Notes: a model not told the origin generated them from the letters alone. Counted from the first letter of the stretch, positions 16,800-27,029 are shown. The stretch is DNA of 64,000 nt from Pseudobdellovibrionaceae bacterium (GCA_018663505.1 JABJQG010000061.1:1-64000); one strand, 5' to 3'. Program-made: numbers and translations.

Positions 16800-17780
16800 T
16801 TAGAGTTCTAAGGAGCCCAGTATCTTTTTATCTGTGGGGTAGGACCAATTTTTACTTTCAAGCTCAGGTTTACTTTCACGGTTATATAGGAGTACTTTTT
16901 TAGCTTCAAAAGTATCTTTAGGTGTGAAGTTATCTTGTGGTTCAGTTAAAGAGCACATAAACAGATAATGCTTTCCATTAGCAAACATAGGAGTATAGCT
17001 TTTTATTAAGTGGTCCACTTTAATATTGTTGGCTCCTACTTCTGCCTTGGCGGCACGCATAGCTGTTTCATTAGTGCTCTCTCCTGTGCGTCTACGAGTG
17101 CCAGGAATCTCTAACTCGCCAGAGGCATTTTCGAAGATTAAGAAGCCTTTAGGTGTCTTTACTAGGCAACCGGCAGAATAGGCATCGGAATAATTCACTA
17201 CTGGTTTTTTAGCTTTACGTGCATGGAATCTGAAAATTTCTGTGCGTTCGCAAATTAAATTAAGCTTGTTTTCATCAAAGTGACATTGATTAGGACTATT
17301 TCTTATTTCTGTTTTTTCTACAATTAGATCGCCCATTCCAGCAAGCTGAAGACTATCTTCTTTAACTACAATTCTCTGTTGTTTAGCAAGATGTGACTGC
17401 ATAAACTGAGCGGGTATTGTAAATTTCTTAGCTTTGTTAGTCCAAACAAAGCTGTCTCCCACCTGGGTATCGGTTTCTTCCATACTATTTGTATTAAGGA
17501 AGTTCACTTTTTTATCGTCTTTTAGAATGATATAATCTTGATCACACATAACGCGACCACTGTCAGTGGTCGATTGATCTGAGTTGCTTGAGTTAATACT
17601 GAGTTCAAAATCTTCTGCCAAACAAGTACATAGCATTCTGTTGCTGTTTGTAGCACCCATGCAGATGGAAGTTTTCTTAATATATTTTGTCTTGGTAATT
17701 ACTATATCGGAACTAGCTTTTGCATTATTGAAAGTTAAAATGAAACCCAAAATTAAAAGAAAATGTGACCTTTGCCCCAT
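16800..17780 (-). CDS. Exported Nudix-fold protein with degenerate Nudix box
   Basis: The 326-residue product has a signal peptide ending near NNAKA and several cysteines in the N-terminal 200 residues. The C-terminal part reads like a Nudix domain: GCLVKTPKGFLIFE, then LEIPGTRRRTGESTNETAMR followed by AAKAEVG. The usual box ends in REUxEExG; here the corresponding stretch is RAAKAEVG, so two of the three metal-binding glutamates are alanine. It therefore probably binds a ligand or has lost hydrolase activity. Export of a Nudix domain is also uncommon. The gene is convergent with the outer-membrane barrel gene. A weak 5-bp hairpin lies between them. Confidence 0.65.
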   Translation of the reverse strand: MGQRSHFLLILGFILTFNNAKASSDIVITKTKYIKKTSICMGATNSNRMLCTCLAEDFELSINSSNSDQSTTDSGRVMCDQDYIILKDDKKVNFLNTNSMEETDTQVGDSFVWTNKAKKFTIPAQFMQSHLAKQQRIVVKEDSLQLAGMGDLIVEKTEIRNSPNQCHFDENKLNLICERTEIFRFHARKAKKPVVNYSDAYSAGCLVKTPKGFLIFENASGELEIPGTRRRTGESTNETAMRAAKAEVGANNIKVDHLIKSYTPMFANGKHYLFMCSLTEPQDNFTPKDTFEAKKVLLYNRESKPELESKNWSYPTDKKILGSLEL

Positions 17781-17989
17781 GATTGTATCCCCCCGTTCAT
17801 TGATCTACAGCTTTACCTAGGTAAGCTTATGAGTGCACTGGTAATCATCTAATGTGTAATTTTTCCAGAGGTTATATTCAAATTTAATGAGAGTGATAGT
17901 TTTAGCTTTAAAAAGAGGTATTGGCGTAAATTTGAATAGGGCAAACTAATGTGCACAGTGGTTTAAATTTGTATATTAAGCACATACAA

Positions 17990-18037
17990 TTAAATTAAAA
18001 AACCAAATATCTATGGATATTTGGTTTTTTAATTTAA
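17990..18037 (-). terminator. Strong symmetrical terminator of the sigma-54 activator gene
   Basis: A perfect 22-bp inverted repeat with a 4-base loop (TATG) includes T6 and A6 runs in its arms, so it can end transcription in either direction. It lies 34 bp downstream of the stop codon of the activator gene on the minus strand. The remaining bases of 17781-18070 show no gene. Confidence 0.85.
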
Positions 18038-18070
18038 AATGTAACTCCAAGTTAGTGTATGGAGTTATAT

Positions 18071-19627
18071 TTATTTAGCTTTTATGATTTTTCTTTTATC
18101 AAGGTCATATTTATCAACTTTCATAATTAAACCTGCACGACTAATTCCAAGCTCTTTTGCAAGTTTTGATTTATTCCAGCCTGTTCTACGTAAGCCTTGT
18201 TTAATCATCTCTCTTTCAAGTTCCTCTAGAGCATCTTTTAATTTTCCGTGAACACGAGTACCTTGAACCTTTGCCTTATCTCCTCCTTCTAGTATTTTAG
18301 CAGAAAGGTTTTCAGGTAGGATTTTAGCCTCACCACCTGAAAGAACTTTGATTCTTTCAATTTCATTTTGTAGTTCACGAACATTACCAGGCCATTGATA
18401 ATCATAAAGTTTTTCTAAAGCTCTTTTTGATAAACTTGCTGGAGGTAAAGTGGCATCTCTTTCTTTATTTAAGAAAAACTCTGCAAGAATTGGGATATCT
18501 TCTTTTCTTTCTCTTAGAGCAGGTACAGCAACATTAATAACATTAAGTCTGTAGTATAAATCCTCTCTAAATGTACCTTGCTCCACCATTTCTTTTAGAT
18601 TTCTGTTGGTAGCAGCAATTATTCTTACATTCACTTTTTTCATCTCTGTAGATCCCACAGGGGTGAAAGTTCCTTCTTGTAGAACTCTTAAAAGTTTTAC
18701 TTGCATAGTCGGTGAAGTGTCACCAATTTCATCTAAGAAAAATGTTCCGTTATCTGCAATATGGAACAAACCTTTTTTATCTTTAATAGCGCCGGTAAAA
18801 GCACCTTTAATGTGTCCAAATAATTCAGATTCTAATAAGTTATCATTAAAAGCAGAACAATTTTGAATAACAAAAGCTTTGTCTTTTCTGTGTGAATTAT
18901 AGTGAACTGCTTTTGCTATGAGTTCTTTACCCGTTCCGTTTTCACCTTGGATCAAAATAGTACTATCAGCATGTTTTACTTTGTCTAATAAACTATATAG
19001 ATTTTGCATGGGTTTAGATTTACCAATCATGCTGTCGTATTTATAGCGACTTCCAAGTTCTTTATTTAATTCTTTAATTCTATTTTCTCTTGAAGATATT
19101 TCAAGGTGTAGAGTTACAATTTCTTGTGACACTAAATCAACGAGATCAATAAAGTGTTCTCTATCTTGATCTTCAACGTATCTAATTTGTGTTGCTGCCG
19201 CTTCAATGACTGTATTCGTTGCGCCAAAAATAGCTAATCGCTCTTTAATTTCAGAGACTCTATCAGCGATATTGCTATCTTTAATAAAGCCCAAGGCAAC
19301 CACACAGCCCATAAAATCGTTATCTATTAAGATAGGAATTATTGCCACATCAAAACCAGATGCATCCCATTTTCTAATGACATGTTTGTTTTCTGAGGTC
19401 CTAAGATCTTCAATGGATTTAGCAACAAGTTCTGAGAGGTTATCACGTGCAGTATCCTTATTGATAAAGGCTTTTACAATATCATTACATAGGTGATCGC
19501 CGGAAAACTGCCCTTTAAGATGACCTCTTTCGTCAGTAAAAAGAACATCAATGTTCCACCAAGATTTTAAAATTTGTTTGAGTTTTTTGATTACATGTAT
19601 GTGCTCAAACTCGCTCCAATTAATCAT
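18071..19627 (-). CDS. Sigma-54-dependent transcriptional activator (no receiver domain)
   Basis: The product is 518 residues. The N-terminal region (about 1-130) looks like a PocR/GAF-type ligand-sensing domain and is followed by a coiled linker (about 155-200). The AAA+ core has the Walker A loop GENGTGKE near residue 227, the sigma-54-contacting loop GAFTGA near 275-280, and arginine-finger/sensor segments. The last 45 residues form a Fis-type helix-turn-helix (GWNKSKLAKELGISRAGLIM). It activates sigma-54 RNA polymerase from upstream enhancer sites. The ribosome site AAGGAG is clear. A sigma-54-like promoter elsewhere in the window (27087) is a possible target, but no direct link is visible. 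Confidence 0.93.
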   Translation of the reverse strand: MINWSEFEHIHVIKKLKQILKSWWNIDVLFTDERGHLKGQFSGDHLCNDIVKAFINKDTARDNLSELVAKSIEDLRTSENKHVIRKWDASGFDVAIIPILIDNDFMGCVVALGFIKDSNIADRVSEIKERLAIFGATNTVIEAAATQIRYVEDQDREHFIDLVDLVSQEIVTLHLEISSRENRIKELNKELGSRYKYDSMIGKSKPMQNLYSLLDKVKHADSTILIQGENGTGKELIAKAVHYNSHRKDKAFVIQNCSAFNDNLLESELFGHIKGAFTGAIKDKKGLFHIADNGTFFLDEIGDTSPTMQVKLLRVLQEGTFTPVGSTEMKKVNVRIIAATNRNLKEMVEQGTFREDLYYRLNVINVAVPALRERKEDIPILAEFFLNKERDATLPPASLSKRALEKLYDYQWPGNVRELQNEIERIKVLSGGEAKILPENLSAKILEGGDKAKVQGTRVHGKLKDALEELEREMIKQGLRRTGWNKSKLAKELGISRAGLIMKVDKYDLDKRKIIKAK

Positions 19628-19654
19628 TTAAGACTCCTTTTTAACAATAAAAAA

Positions 19655-19680
19655 TTATCGTCAAACAACTTATCGTCAAA
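19655..19680. promoter_or_regulatory. Tandem 11-bp direct repeat upstream of the activator gene
   Basis: TTATCGTCAAA occurs at 19655-19665 and again at 19670-19680, a 15-bp period, just upstream of the sigma-54 activator start. It may be a regulator-binding site. The rest of the 19628-19932 gap shows no gene. Confidence 0.35.
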
Positions 19681-19932
19681 TAATTAGACAACTTAAGAAA
19701 GTAGATAAAATATAGACATTTTCTGAATATTCAGGACTATGGTATTAAGTCTTTGGTCTGGTGATTGTTTTATTGATGGGAATGTAGGGTTTAGAGTTTT
19801 GTATATATGTGGTTTGAGAAGATAAGGTAAATAAATAAAAATACTCATCCTATGATTATATGAATAATTCTTTAAGATGTTTCCAAAGAGCTTCCGTAAT
19901 CCTCATTATTTTTACAAACACGGCACTTTTTT

Positions 19933-20940
19933 TTAAAGCTTGTAAACTTCATATTCTGATGAAGATCCTTTGAAGAGGATATGCATTGCATTTTCAGAAG
20001 GCAAGAATACCATTGAAGCTAAGGTGCGTTCATAAGTTATTGGATATTTTTTCAGAATATTTTTCGTTTCATCTATGCTGATTTTATTCTTCTGAGCAGC
20101 AAATCTTGACTCCATTTCACTTTGTCTTGTTAAACTTGTTGAATCAGGACGTTTGACACCAATATCAGACTTAATTAATTCCGAGTCTGTCAAAAAATGA
20201 TTTGCATGACAAAAGCTGTCTATTTGAAGCTCTTTTGTAACAATCCTACTAGGGGTGCATTCGACATTTATCCCCCCGCAGCCTTCTTGAGCTAAGATGA
20301 AATTGTTGGGAACAGCGAGTGGAGTATTTTTTAAGAACTCCATAGCTGAACTTAATGTTTGCTTGGTAAGTAGTTCTCTAATAATTGCGGTAGTTGGTAC
20401 GCCTGTTAACAAGTTTCTTTCAGCATTATCTACATACTGCCAAAGTACCACAAGTTTGTGACAATTCATCCCCATGTAAGCAGGAATGCCTGGGTGGGTG
20501 TAGATAAAACTTTTGCAATTATTCTCATCTGTAAGGTGTATGACTTTATCGTATTTTGCTGAAAACCAATCTTCAGGATCTTCATCATTGGTTTGACCCA
20601 ATATCAACCTCCCATGAGTGTCTCGTGAATAAAATCCTGTACATTTTTCCTTATTACCTTCAAGCCATGCCTCATATTCAAAGCTAAGAAGGAGTAAGTC
20701 ATAAAGGTCAAGGTTTAGCTGTTTCGCTAGGCTTACTATCTCCTGATAGCAAATGGGTGTATGTGTTTTAACAGAATTTTCAAAGCATTCTAACACAGAT
20801 TTGACTTCATTCATTGCAGGAGCATATTTCACTTTTTTTTGTTCTAAAAGACTATTTATTTCAAAAGAGAGTTGATCAGCAAGTTGGGCTCCTCGCTCTT
20901 GAGCATTTCCTTTAACAGTAATAAGTCTTTTTGAAGCCAT
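19933..20940 (-). CDS. C45-family autoproteolytic acyltransferase/hydrolase
   Basis: The 335-residue protein resembles the acyl-CoA:6-APA acyltransferase (C45, Ntn-hydrolase) family. Cys100 in EKCTGFYSRD is the expected nucleophile, exposed by self-cleavage before it, and GRLILGQTNDEDP matches the downstream family motif. A family-typical N-terminal propeptide of about 99 residues precedes the Cys. The substrate is unknown; family members hydrolyse or transfer acyl groups on amides. I prefer the ATG at 20940, with GAGG 9 bases upstream, over the GTG at 20955. There is no signal peptide. The gene is isolated by gaps of about 300 and 250 bp, which show no other gene. Confidence 0.8.
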   Translation of the reverse strand: MASKRLITVKGNAQERGAQLADQLSFEINSLLEQKKVKYAPAMNEVKSVLECFENSVKTHTPICYQEIVSLAKQLNLDLYDLLLLSFEYEAWLEGNKEKCTGFYSRDTHGRLILGQTNDEDPEDWFSAKYDKVIHLTDENNCKSFIYTHPGIPAYMGMNCHKLVVLWQYVDNAERNLLTGVPTTAIIRELLTKQTLSSAMEFLKNTPLAVPNNFILAQEGCGGINVECTPSRIVTKELQIDSFCHANHFLTDSELIKSDIGVKRPDSTSLTRQSEMESRFAAQKNKISIDETKNILKKYPITYERTLASMVFLPSENAMHILFKGSSSEYEVYKL

Positions 20941-21201
20941 CTGTTCAATCCTCACAGGTAAACTGTAGCCAGTGCTTGTCTATTGATATATTTCCTCTAA
21001 TGTGTCTTTTTCTTCCACTTGCCATACGTCCCTCCATATCTTGAAGAACTTTAGGTGGTCAAGTCCTTGGGGGGTATATAATGTCATTGTTTCTTGTAAA
21101 ACATCTTTTTACCTGTGAACAACGTCAGACATCAGTTTAAACTCATGCTGATTATTTTGTAGAAATTTTAGTGTGAAAGCTTTGTAACAGACAATGGTTC
21201 C

Positions 21202-24009
21202 TTAATTCATAGACTGCTGCAGTGCCAAGGCCGTGTGTCCAGATTTTTTTCTTAACATTTGCTCTGGTGTACCTTCAAACATTATCTTGCCACCGCCATC
21301 TCCTGCTTCAGGGCCAATGTCGATAATGTAGTCTGAGTTTTTAATAATTTCTAAATTATGCTCAACCACAATCACAGAGTTTCCAGTATCCACAATTTTA
21401 TGTAAAAGCTCAGAAAGTATTTCTACCTCTTTATAATGTAAGCCTGTGGTGGGTTCGTCTAATATAAACAGGGTGTTTTTATGTTTGGACGCAAATATTT
21501 TTTTGGCAACCTTTAGGCGTTGGGATTCGCCACCACTTAAGCTGCTGGCGGATTGTCCTAGCTGGATATAGCCTAATCCCACCTCTTTAAGTAATAAAAG
21601 GGGGCGTCTTATGTTGGCTTGGATTTTAAAAAAATCTAGGGCCTCGTCCACAGTAAGACTTAATATATTATTAATATTTTTATTCTGAAATGTAACTTCA
21701 AGTACTTCTTTTCTGTACTTTGTTCCATTGCATTCATCACATGGAACTTCTATGTCGTCTAGAAAATGCATATCAACAATTTCCACACCTAGTCCCTGGC
21801 AGGTGGGACATCTTCCCCCATCCACATTTAAACTAAAGTGGCCAGGAGTGTAGCCATGCAATCTGGCAGCAGCCGTTTGTGACATAAGTTTTCTGATTAA
21901 ATCAAATATTTTTAAATAAGTGACGGGGTTGGATCGTGTGGTTTTACCAACTGGTGATTGGTCGATTAAAATCAAATCTTTGAGTAATTGATCTCCTGAC
22001 AACTTTTTAAATGGAAGGGATTTATTAAACTCTAAATTCATTTTGCGTGCTAAGGCGGGGTAAAGGGTTCCTGATATTAACGAGGACTTGCCCGATCCAC
22101 TCACACCAGAAATTGTCACTAATCGATTGAGTGGCAGTTTAAGGTTTACATTTTTTAAATTATTTCCTGTGCAGCCAGTGAGCTCAACTAAATACTTATA
22201 AGTTTTAATGTTTACTGGTCTTTTTTCAAAACTTTTTATTTTTTGTTTATGATATACATAGTTTGATGTCATAGAATTTGAATTATTCTTAAATGCCTTT
22301 ATAGGTTCATCCACACAGACTTCACCACCACGATGTCCGGATAATGGACCTATTTCTATAATATGATCAGCATTTTTTATAACTTCTTCATCGTGCTCTA
22401 CAATGACAAGGGTGTTGCCAAGATCTCGTAATTGCTTTAATAGGTGAATAAGATTGTTGGTGTCACGACTGTGAAGCCCAACTGTGGGTTCATCTAACAC
22501 ATATAATGTTTGTGATAATCCTGTACCCAACTGCTTTGCTAAGTTTAACCGCTGGGATTCACCACCAGAAAGTGTTTTTGTTGGGCGATCAAGGCTTAAG
22601 TAACTGACTCCTATTTGATTTAAAAATAATAATCTTTTTTGAATTTGCTCGAAGAGATCTTTAGCCACTGTTTGTTCATATTTATTGAGTTTAACATTAT
22701 TAAAAAAATCATAAGCGTTACCTATAGTCATTTCACAAAGATCACTAATATTTTTTTCTCTAAAATAGATTTGGCGGGCAAAACTTTTTAATCGTGTACC
22801 TTGGCAGGCCTCGCAGGGGGTTGGGCTTTTATGACGTGATAAAAATACTCGAACATGCATTTTATATTTTTTACGTTCTAGATATTTAAACAGGCCCAAT
22901 ACTCCATAGAATTTTTTTGTTCCATTCCAGATCATATCTTGATGTTTTTTAGAGAGTTTTTCCCAAGGAGTATCCAAGTCTATGCCGTCCTCTTTACAGG
23001 CTTTTTTGAGTTTAGATCTATCCTTAGCCGCACTAGGTAAGGAGAAAGGGTAGAGTACACCTTGGTTAATGGATAGTTTGGGATTAGGAATAATCTTACT
23101 TTCATCAATGCTTAATATATTTCCAAATCCACTACATTCTTCGCAGGCCCCAACAGGACTGTTAAAACTTAAAAGTTGATGAGAAATTTCAGGGAAAGTG
23201 TGAAGACATTGATTACAGGAAAGTGCTTCATCCAAGTATATGAAATCACCACCTGTGGTGATGACTTTAGCTCTTCGATGGTGAATTAAGGTGTTTACCT
23301 GAACACTCAACTCGTAGGAGTGGTTAATGGAGTCCACCAGTCGCGAATTAGATTCTGCAGAAAACCCCATTCTGTCTACCACTACATAGAAGTCTTTTTT
23401 TGGAGGACCGTTTTTAATAATTTTAGCATCATCTAAATCGGTGAGTTCAATTGTATTTTTTTTATTAGGAATATAAATCCTAAGGTAACTTTGTTTTTTA
23501 AGGTATTTTAGCAGATCCTGCCCTTTTAGAATGCGTAGTTTTTCGTAAATGGGGCAAAGGATATAACCTCGTTGATCTGAAAATTTTGTCAGTACTTTTT
23601 CAGCGCCACTTGAAGGAGAGTCTTTTTCTAGTATTATATCATGAGTAGGGCAACGGACTTGTCCAAGTTTTTCATAAAGTAGTTTTAGATAATCTAGAAT
23701 TTCAGTACTTGTTCCCACTGTTGATCTGGAATTTTTAACAGAATTTTTTTGTTCTAAAGCCAGCGCTGGAGGAATGTTTTTAACAGACTCCACCTGAGGT
23801 TTAGGAGATTTATTTAAAAATTGTTTGGTATAGTTTGATAAGCTCTCTATGTAGCGTCTTTGACCTTCGGCAAAAATTGTGTCGAATGCTAGTGAACTTT
23901 TTCCGGAACCACTGGGGCCACAGACCACAGTGATAGCATTCAATTTAATTTTTACATCAATATTTTTTAAGTTATTTTGACTGATGCCATATAACTCAAT
24001 ATATTTCAT
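21202..24009 (-). CDS. uvrA: UvrA, excinuclease ABC subunit A
   Basis: The 935-residue length matches UvrA. The first Walker A, GPSGSGKSS, is at 31-39. A zinc-binding CEACQGTRL segment, the first signature TLSGGESQRLNLAKQLG, a second Walker A GVSGSGKSSLISG, the C-terminal zinc module CPTCQGLGVE...CDECNGT and a second LSGGESQRLKVAKK follow. UvrA recognises bulky DNA damage with UvrB in nucleotide excision repair. The region that usually reads HNPRSTVGT is NSRSTVGTSTEI, slightly off the common form. Its ATG overlaps the stop of the PBP1A gene by 4 bp, indicating coupled translation. Confidence 0.92.
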   Translation of the reverse strand: MKYIELYGISQNNLKNIDVKIKLNAITVVCGPSGSGKSSLAFDTIFAEGQRRYIESLSNYTKQFLNKSPKPQVESVKNIPPALALEQKNSVKNSRSTVGTSTEILDYLKLLYEKLGQVRCPTHDIILEKDSPSSGAEKVLTKFSDQRGYILCPIYEKLRILKGQDLLKYLKKQSYLRIYIPNKKNTIELTDLDDAKIIKNGPPKKDFYVVVDRMGFSAESNSRLVDSINHSYELSVQVNTLIHHRRAKVITTGGDFIYLDEALSCNQCLHTFPEISHQLLSFNSPVGACEECSGFGNILSIDESKIIPNPKLSINQGVLYPFSLPSAAKDRSKLKKACKEDGIDLDTPWEKLSKKHQDMIWNGTKKFYGVLGLFKYLERKKYKMHVRVFLSRHKSPTPCEACQGTRLKSFARQIYFREKNISDLCEMTIGNAYDFFNNVKLNKYEQTVAKDLFEQIQKRLLFLNQIGVSYLSLDRPTKTLSGGESQRLNLAKQLGTGLSQTLYVLDEPTVGLHSRDTNNLIHLLKQLRDLGNTLVIVEHDEEVIKNADHIIEIGPLSGHRGGEVCVDEPIKAFKNNSNSMTSNYVYHKQKIKSFEKRPVNIKTYKYLVELTGCTGNNLKNVNLKLPLNRLVTISGVSGSGKSSLISGTLYPALARKMNLEFNKSLPFKKLSGDQLLKDLILIDQSPVGKTTRSNPVTYLKIFDLIRKLMSQTAAARLHGYTPGHFSLNVDGGRCPTCQGLGVEIVDMHFLDDIEVPCDECNGTKYRKEVLEVTFQNKNINNILSLTVDEALDFFKIQANIRRPLLLLKEVGLGYIQLGQSASSLSGGESQRLKVAKKIFASKHKNTLFILDEPTTGLHYKEVEILSELLHKIVDTGNSVIVVEHNLEIIKNSDYIIDIGPEAGDGGGKIMFEGTPEQMLRKKSGHTALALQQSMN

Positions 24010-26903
24010 TCAGAAAATTCCTGTTTGAAAAAGTCTTGATCATTATCTTCGCTGTCATTTTTTTCTGTATTGTTGTCATCAGATTCAAAAGTAGGTTCTG
24101 TTCCTTCTTTAAAAGCTTGGCGAATGACATTTTTTGATTTTGATGAGGCAAGTGTACCTGTTTCGTTGTCAATATTTGCAAAAACAATATTTTCTGGTGT
24201 AGAAAAATTTCTGACTCTTTTACTTTTATGGGCATCCTTCATGTATTCCACCCATATTGGAAGAGCAGCACGTCCACCGCCTTCACCGCGGCCTAAAGTT
24301 TTTTCATTGTCGTAACCTACCCAAACACCGGTACTGATATCTGCTGTAAAGCCAATGAACCAAGCATCAAAAAAGCCGCTAGTAGAACCTGTTTTTCCCG
24401 CAACTGGTCGGCCAAGAGCTCGTGCTCTAGCACCTGTGCCACCGGTTTCCTCTACAACACCTTGCAAAATATTTGTTAGTACATAAGCTGAGTTTGGGTC
24501 AACCAGTTGAGATGGACTTTTATAATAAAGATGAGGCTGTTTTTCATATTGAAAACGACTAATATTAGATTTTTGCAAGACCTCTTCTGCAGGGGCTGTG
24601 ATTTCATTTTTAGCAGTTTTGGTTTTAGACTCTTGATCATTATCACTAGTTTCTTGCTGATGTTTAGCTAAATACAACTGCTCGTTAACTTCTGCCTGCA
24701 CATCCTCGGGGCTTTCACCCGCTTCAATTCTTCTTTTCATCTTTAAATATAAATCACGTTTAAACTCATACTCTTGCATTAATGCTGTGAGTTCTTTTTC
24801 AAATTTTAGATCTAGCCGCATTTTGCCTATAAGTTCTTTACCGTTTTTATCAACAACCTTATGGATGATTATAGGTTCAATTTTTTTTCCCATGCGTCCG
24901 ATTTGAGCAAAAACTTTTGTCATCTCATACAGAGTTGTACTACTGGATCCTAAAGCTAAAGTGAAATCTTGATTTAAAGGACTAAAGATACCTAGGCGTC
25001 TTGCGTAATCTGAAACCCAATCCACGCCAATACTTTCAATGATTTTTACTGTGGGTATATTTAATGAACGAATGAGTGCATTTCTAAATAAGACGTCACC
25101 TCTAAATTTTTTGGCATAGTTGGACGGCTTCCACTTGGTAATAGTTTCTTCCTCGTTATCGCTTTCGTCCTCGTTTTTGGAGGTTTCTTCATAAACAAGG
25201 GGAGCATCAAGTATTTTTGTTGAGGGTGTGTAGCCTTTATCTAATGCCGCTAAATAAACAATGGGTTTAAAAGAAGACCCTGTTTGTCGGATAGCCTGAT
25301 AAGTCCGGTTAAACTGAGACCTATCAAAATCATAACCGCCAACCATAGCTAAAATATCCGAGTTTTGTTGATCAAATGATATGAGAGCGGCTTCTGCCAA
25401 AGGCTCCTGTTCTAATTCTACCTCTGTGAAGAATTTAAAATTTGGTAAAGCCTCAGGACGCTCAAAGGGCTCTTTGGATTTGCTGGCTCTGTATTTTTTC
25501 TTAAGATCCATAAGCTCTTTATTTATTTTTGAAGAATAAAACTTTCTTCCCACAATACGGGCTTGGATAACATCACCCACTTTTAAAGCTTCAGATGGGT
25601 TTTTGATTTCTGCTTGCGAATACACAACATTGGTGTTTGGTTTACGAGCCCACTTCATGGACTCCATATCAATTAGTCCACGGGTCTCACCATAGCGAAC
25701 ATGTACTATCCCCCATTTATCATCAACTTTAGAAACAATAGCTTCCACAACTTGATCTAATTCTAAGTAATCAGGCATAAAGTGACGTTTAGTCGGATCA
25801 TCCACGGGATCGGCAAGGTTAAGGGGGCCTTTTTCTTGAAAGCTACCATCGGGTTTTAAAACTCTAAGCTGAGACTTTCTATCGATTAAAGTATTACGGC
25901 CCTTTAACAAGAATTCAGTGATCTGAGTTTTATCTTTAATGTTTTTGAGAGGGCCTCGGTAACCTTGTCTTTTATCAAGAGCTCTTAAGCCTAGACGCAC
26001 TTGTTTTTGCGCTTGTAGTTGTTTATCAAGGTCTAAGCTGGAATATATTTTTATACCCTCATCTAAAACAGTAACCTCACCCAGTTCCTCAACAAGCATT
26101 TGGCGAATTGTTTCTAAGTAAAAAGGAGCAAGAGTTTTATAGTCTTTACGTACAAAAACATTTAAGGGGCTTTCTATGGCCAATTTAGCTTCTTCTGGAG
26201 TGATAAACTTTTCAGTGGCCATTCGACCAAGTACATAGACCTGACGTTCTTTAGCTCTTTTTGGATTATAAATAGGTGAAAAACGACTAGGTGCTTTTGG
26301 TAGACCAGCAAGAAGTGCACACTCCTGACTATTTAGTTCAGCAAGGTCTTTACGAAAATAAATTTCCGCCGCCATCTTTACGCCATAAGCACCTTGGCCC
26401 AAATAAATTTGGTTCAGGTAAAGGAACAAAATATCTTCTTTAGATAAATTACTTTCCATTTGTCGTGCCAGTAAGACTTCTTTAATTTTACGAGTATAGG
26501 TTTTTGTAGAAGTGAGTAATAATGTTCTCGCCACCTGTTGTGTAATGGTAGAGGCTCCTTGGACTTTACGGCCGGCTTTTATATTCACAAGGGCTGCACG
26601 CAAAATGGCTTTTAGATTTATTCCATTATGCTCAAAAAAGGAAGAATCCTCCGCAGCGATAAAAGCATTCACTAAATTTTTAGGAATTTCTTCATAAGGA
26701 ATCACTTTTCTTTTCTCACGAAAGAACTCACCAAATTTTTTCTCATGTACATCAAATACTTCTGAAACCAAAAGCGGTGAGTAGTCTTCCACAGTGATGA
26801 GCTGAGGCAGGTTAGAAGCTAAAATAATTACATACACTGCCACGCCGGCAACAGTAGCAAAGCCAAGGGCAATTAGGCCTGATAGAATATTTTTGAAGTT
26901 CAA
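24006..26903 (-). CDS. mrcA: Penicillin-binding protein 1A (glycosyltransferase/transpeptidase)
   Basis: A bifunctional class A PBP of about 965 residues. After one N-terminal membrane helix comes the GT51 domain with EDSSFFEHNG, GASTITQQVAR and LFLYLNQIYLGQGAYGV, then an OB-like insert, then the transpeptidase with TGSSFKP (active Ser about 543 in this numbering) and GKTGSTSGFFDAWF. A TTG at 26901-26903 has a GGAGAG site 6 bases upstream, and I choose it. An ATG 51 bp earlier lacks a clear ribosome site. The protein polymerises and crosslinks peptidoglycan in the periplasm. Acidic insertions occur before and after the transpeptidase core. Confidence 0.92.
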   Translation of the reverse strand: MNFKNILSGLIALGFATVAGVAVYVIILASNLPQLITVEDYSPLLVSEVFDVHEKKFGEFFREKRKVIPYEEIPKNLVNAFIAAEDSSFFEHNGINLKAILRAALVNIKAGRKVQGASTITQQVARTLLLTSTKTYTRKIKEVLLARQMESNLSKEDILFLYLNQIYLGQGAYGVKMAAEIYFRKDLAELNSQECALLAGLPKAPSRFSPIYNPKRAKERQVYVLGRMATEKFITPEEAKLAIESPLNVFVRKDYKTLAPFYLETIRQMLVEELGEVTVLDEGIKIYSSLDLDKQLQAQKQVRLGLRALDKRQGYRGPLKNIKDKTQITEFLLKGRNTLIDRKSQLRVLKPDGSFQEKGPLNLADPVDDPTKRHFMPDYLELDQVVEAIVSKVDDKWGIVHVRYGETRGLIDMESMKWARKPNTNVVYSQAEIKNPSEALKVGDVIQARIVGRKFYSSKINKELMDLKKKYRASKSKEPFERPEALPNFKFFTEVELEQEPLAEAALISFDQQNSDILAMVGGYDFDRSQFNRTYQAIRQTGSSFKPIVYLAALDKGYTPSTKILDAPLVYEETSKNEDESDNEEETITKWKPSNYAKKFRGDVLFRNALIRSLNIPTVKIIESIGVDWVSDYARRLGIFSPLNQDFTLALGSSSTTLYEMTKVFAQIGRMGKKIEPIIIHKVVDKNGKELIGKMRLDLKFEKELTALMQEYEFKRDLYLKMKRRIEAGESPEDVQAEVNEQLYLAKHQQETSDNDQESKTKTAKNEITAPAEEVLQKSNISRFQYEKQPHLYYKSPSQLVDPNSAYVLTNILQGVVEETGGTGARARALGRPVAGKTGSTSGFFDAWFIGFTADISTGVWVGYDNEKTLGRGEGGGRAALPIWVEYMKDAHKSKRVRNFSTPENIVFANIDNETGTLASSKSKNVIRQAFKEGTEPTFESDDNNTEKNDSEDNDQDFFKQEFSE

Positions 26904-26986
26904 GTTGATCTCTCCATGTGTTTGAAATGAATTGCGAATGTAAGAATCATACACTAAGAAAACAAAGGGCTAAAAGAAAAAATCCA

Positions 26987-27029
26987 GACCAAGGGCTACC
27001 AACCCATTGCGTCGCATAGAGGACCAAGG
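26987..27029 (+). promoter_or_regulatory. Paired GACCAAGG repeats, possible activator sites
   Basis: GACCAAGG occurs at 26987-26994 and 27022-27029, 35 bp apart and about 60-100 bp upstream of the sigma-54-like promoter at 27087. Spacing and position suit an enhancer-binding protein; this is inference. Confidence 0.35.
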
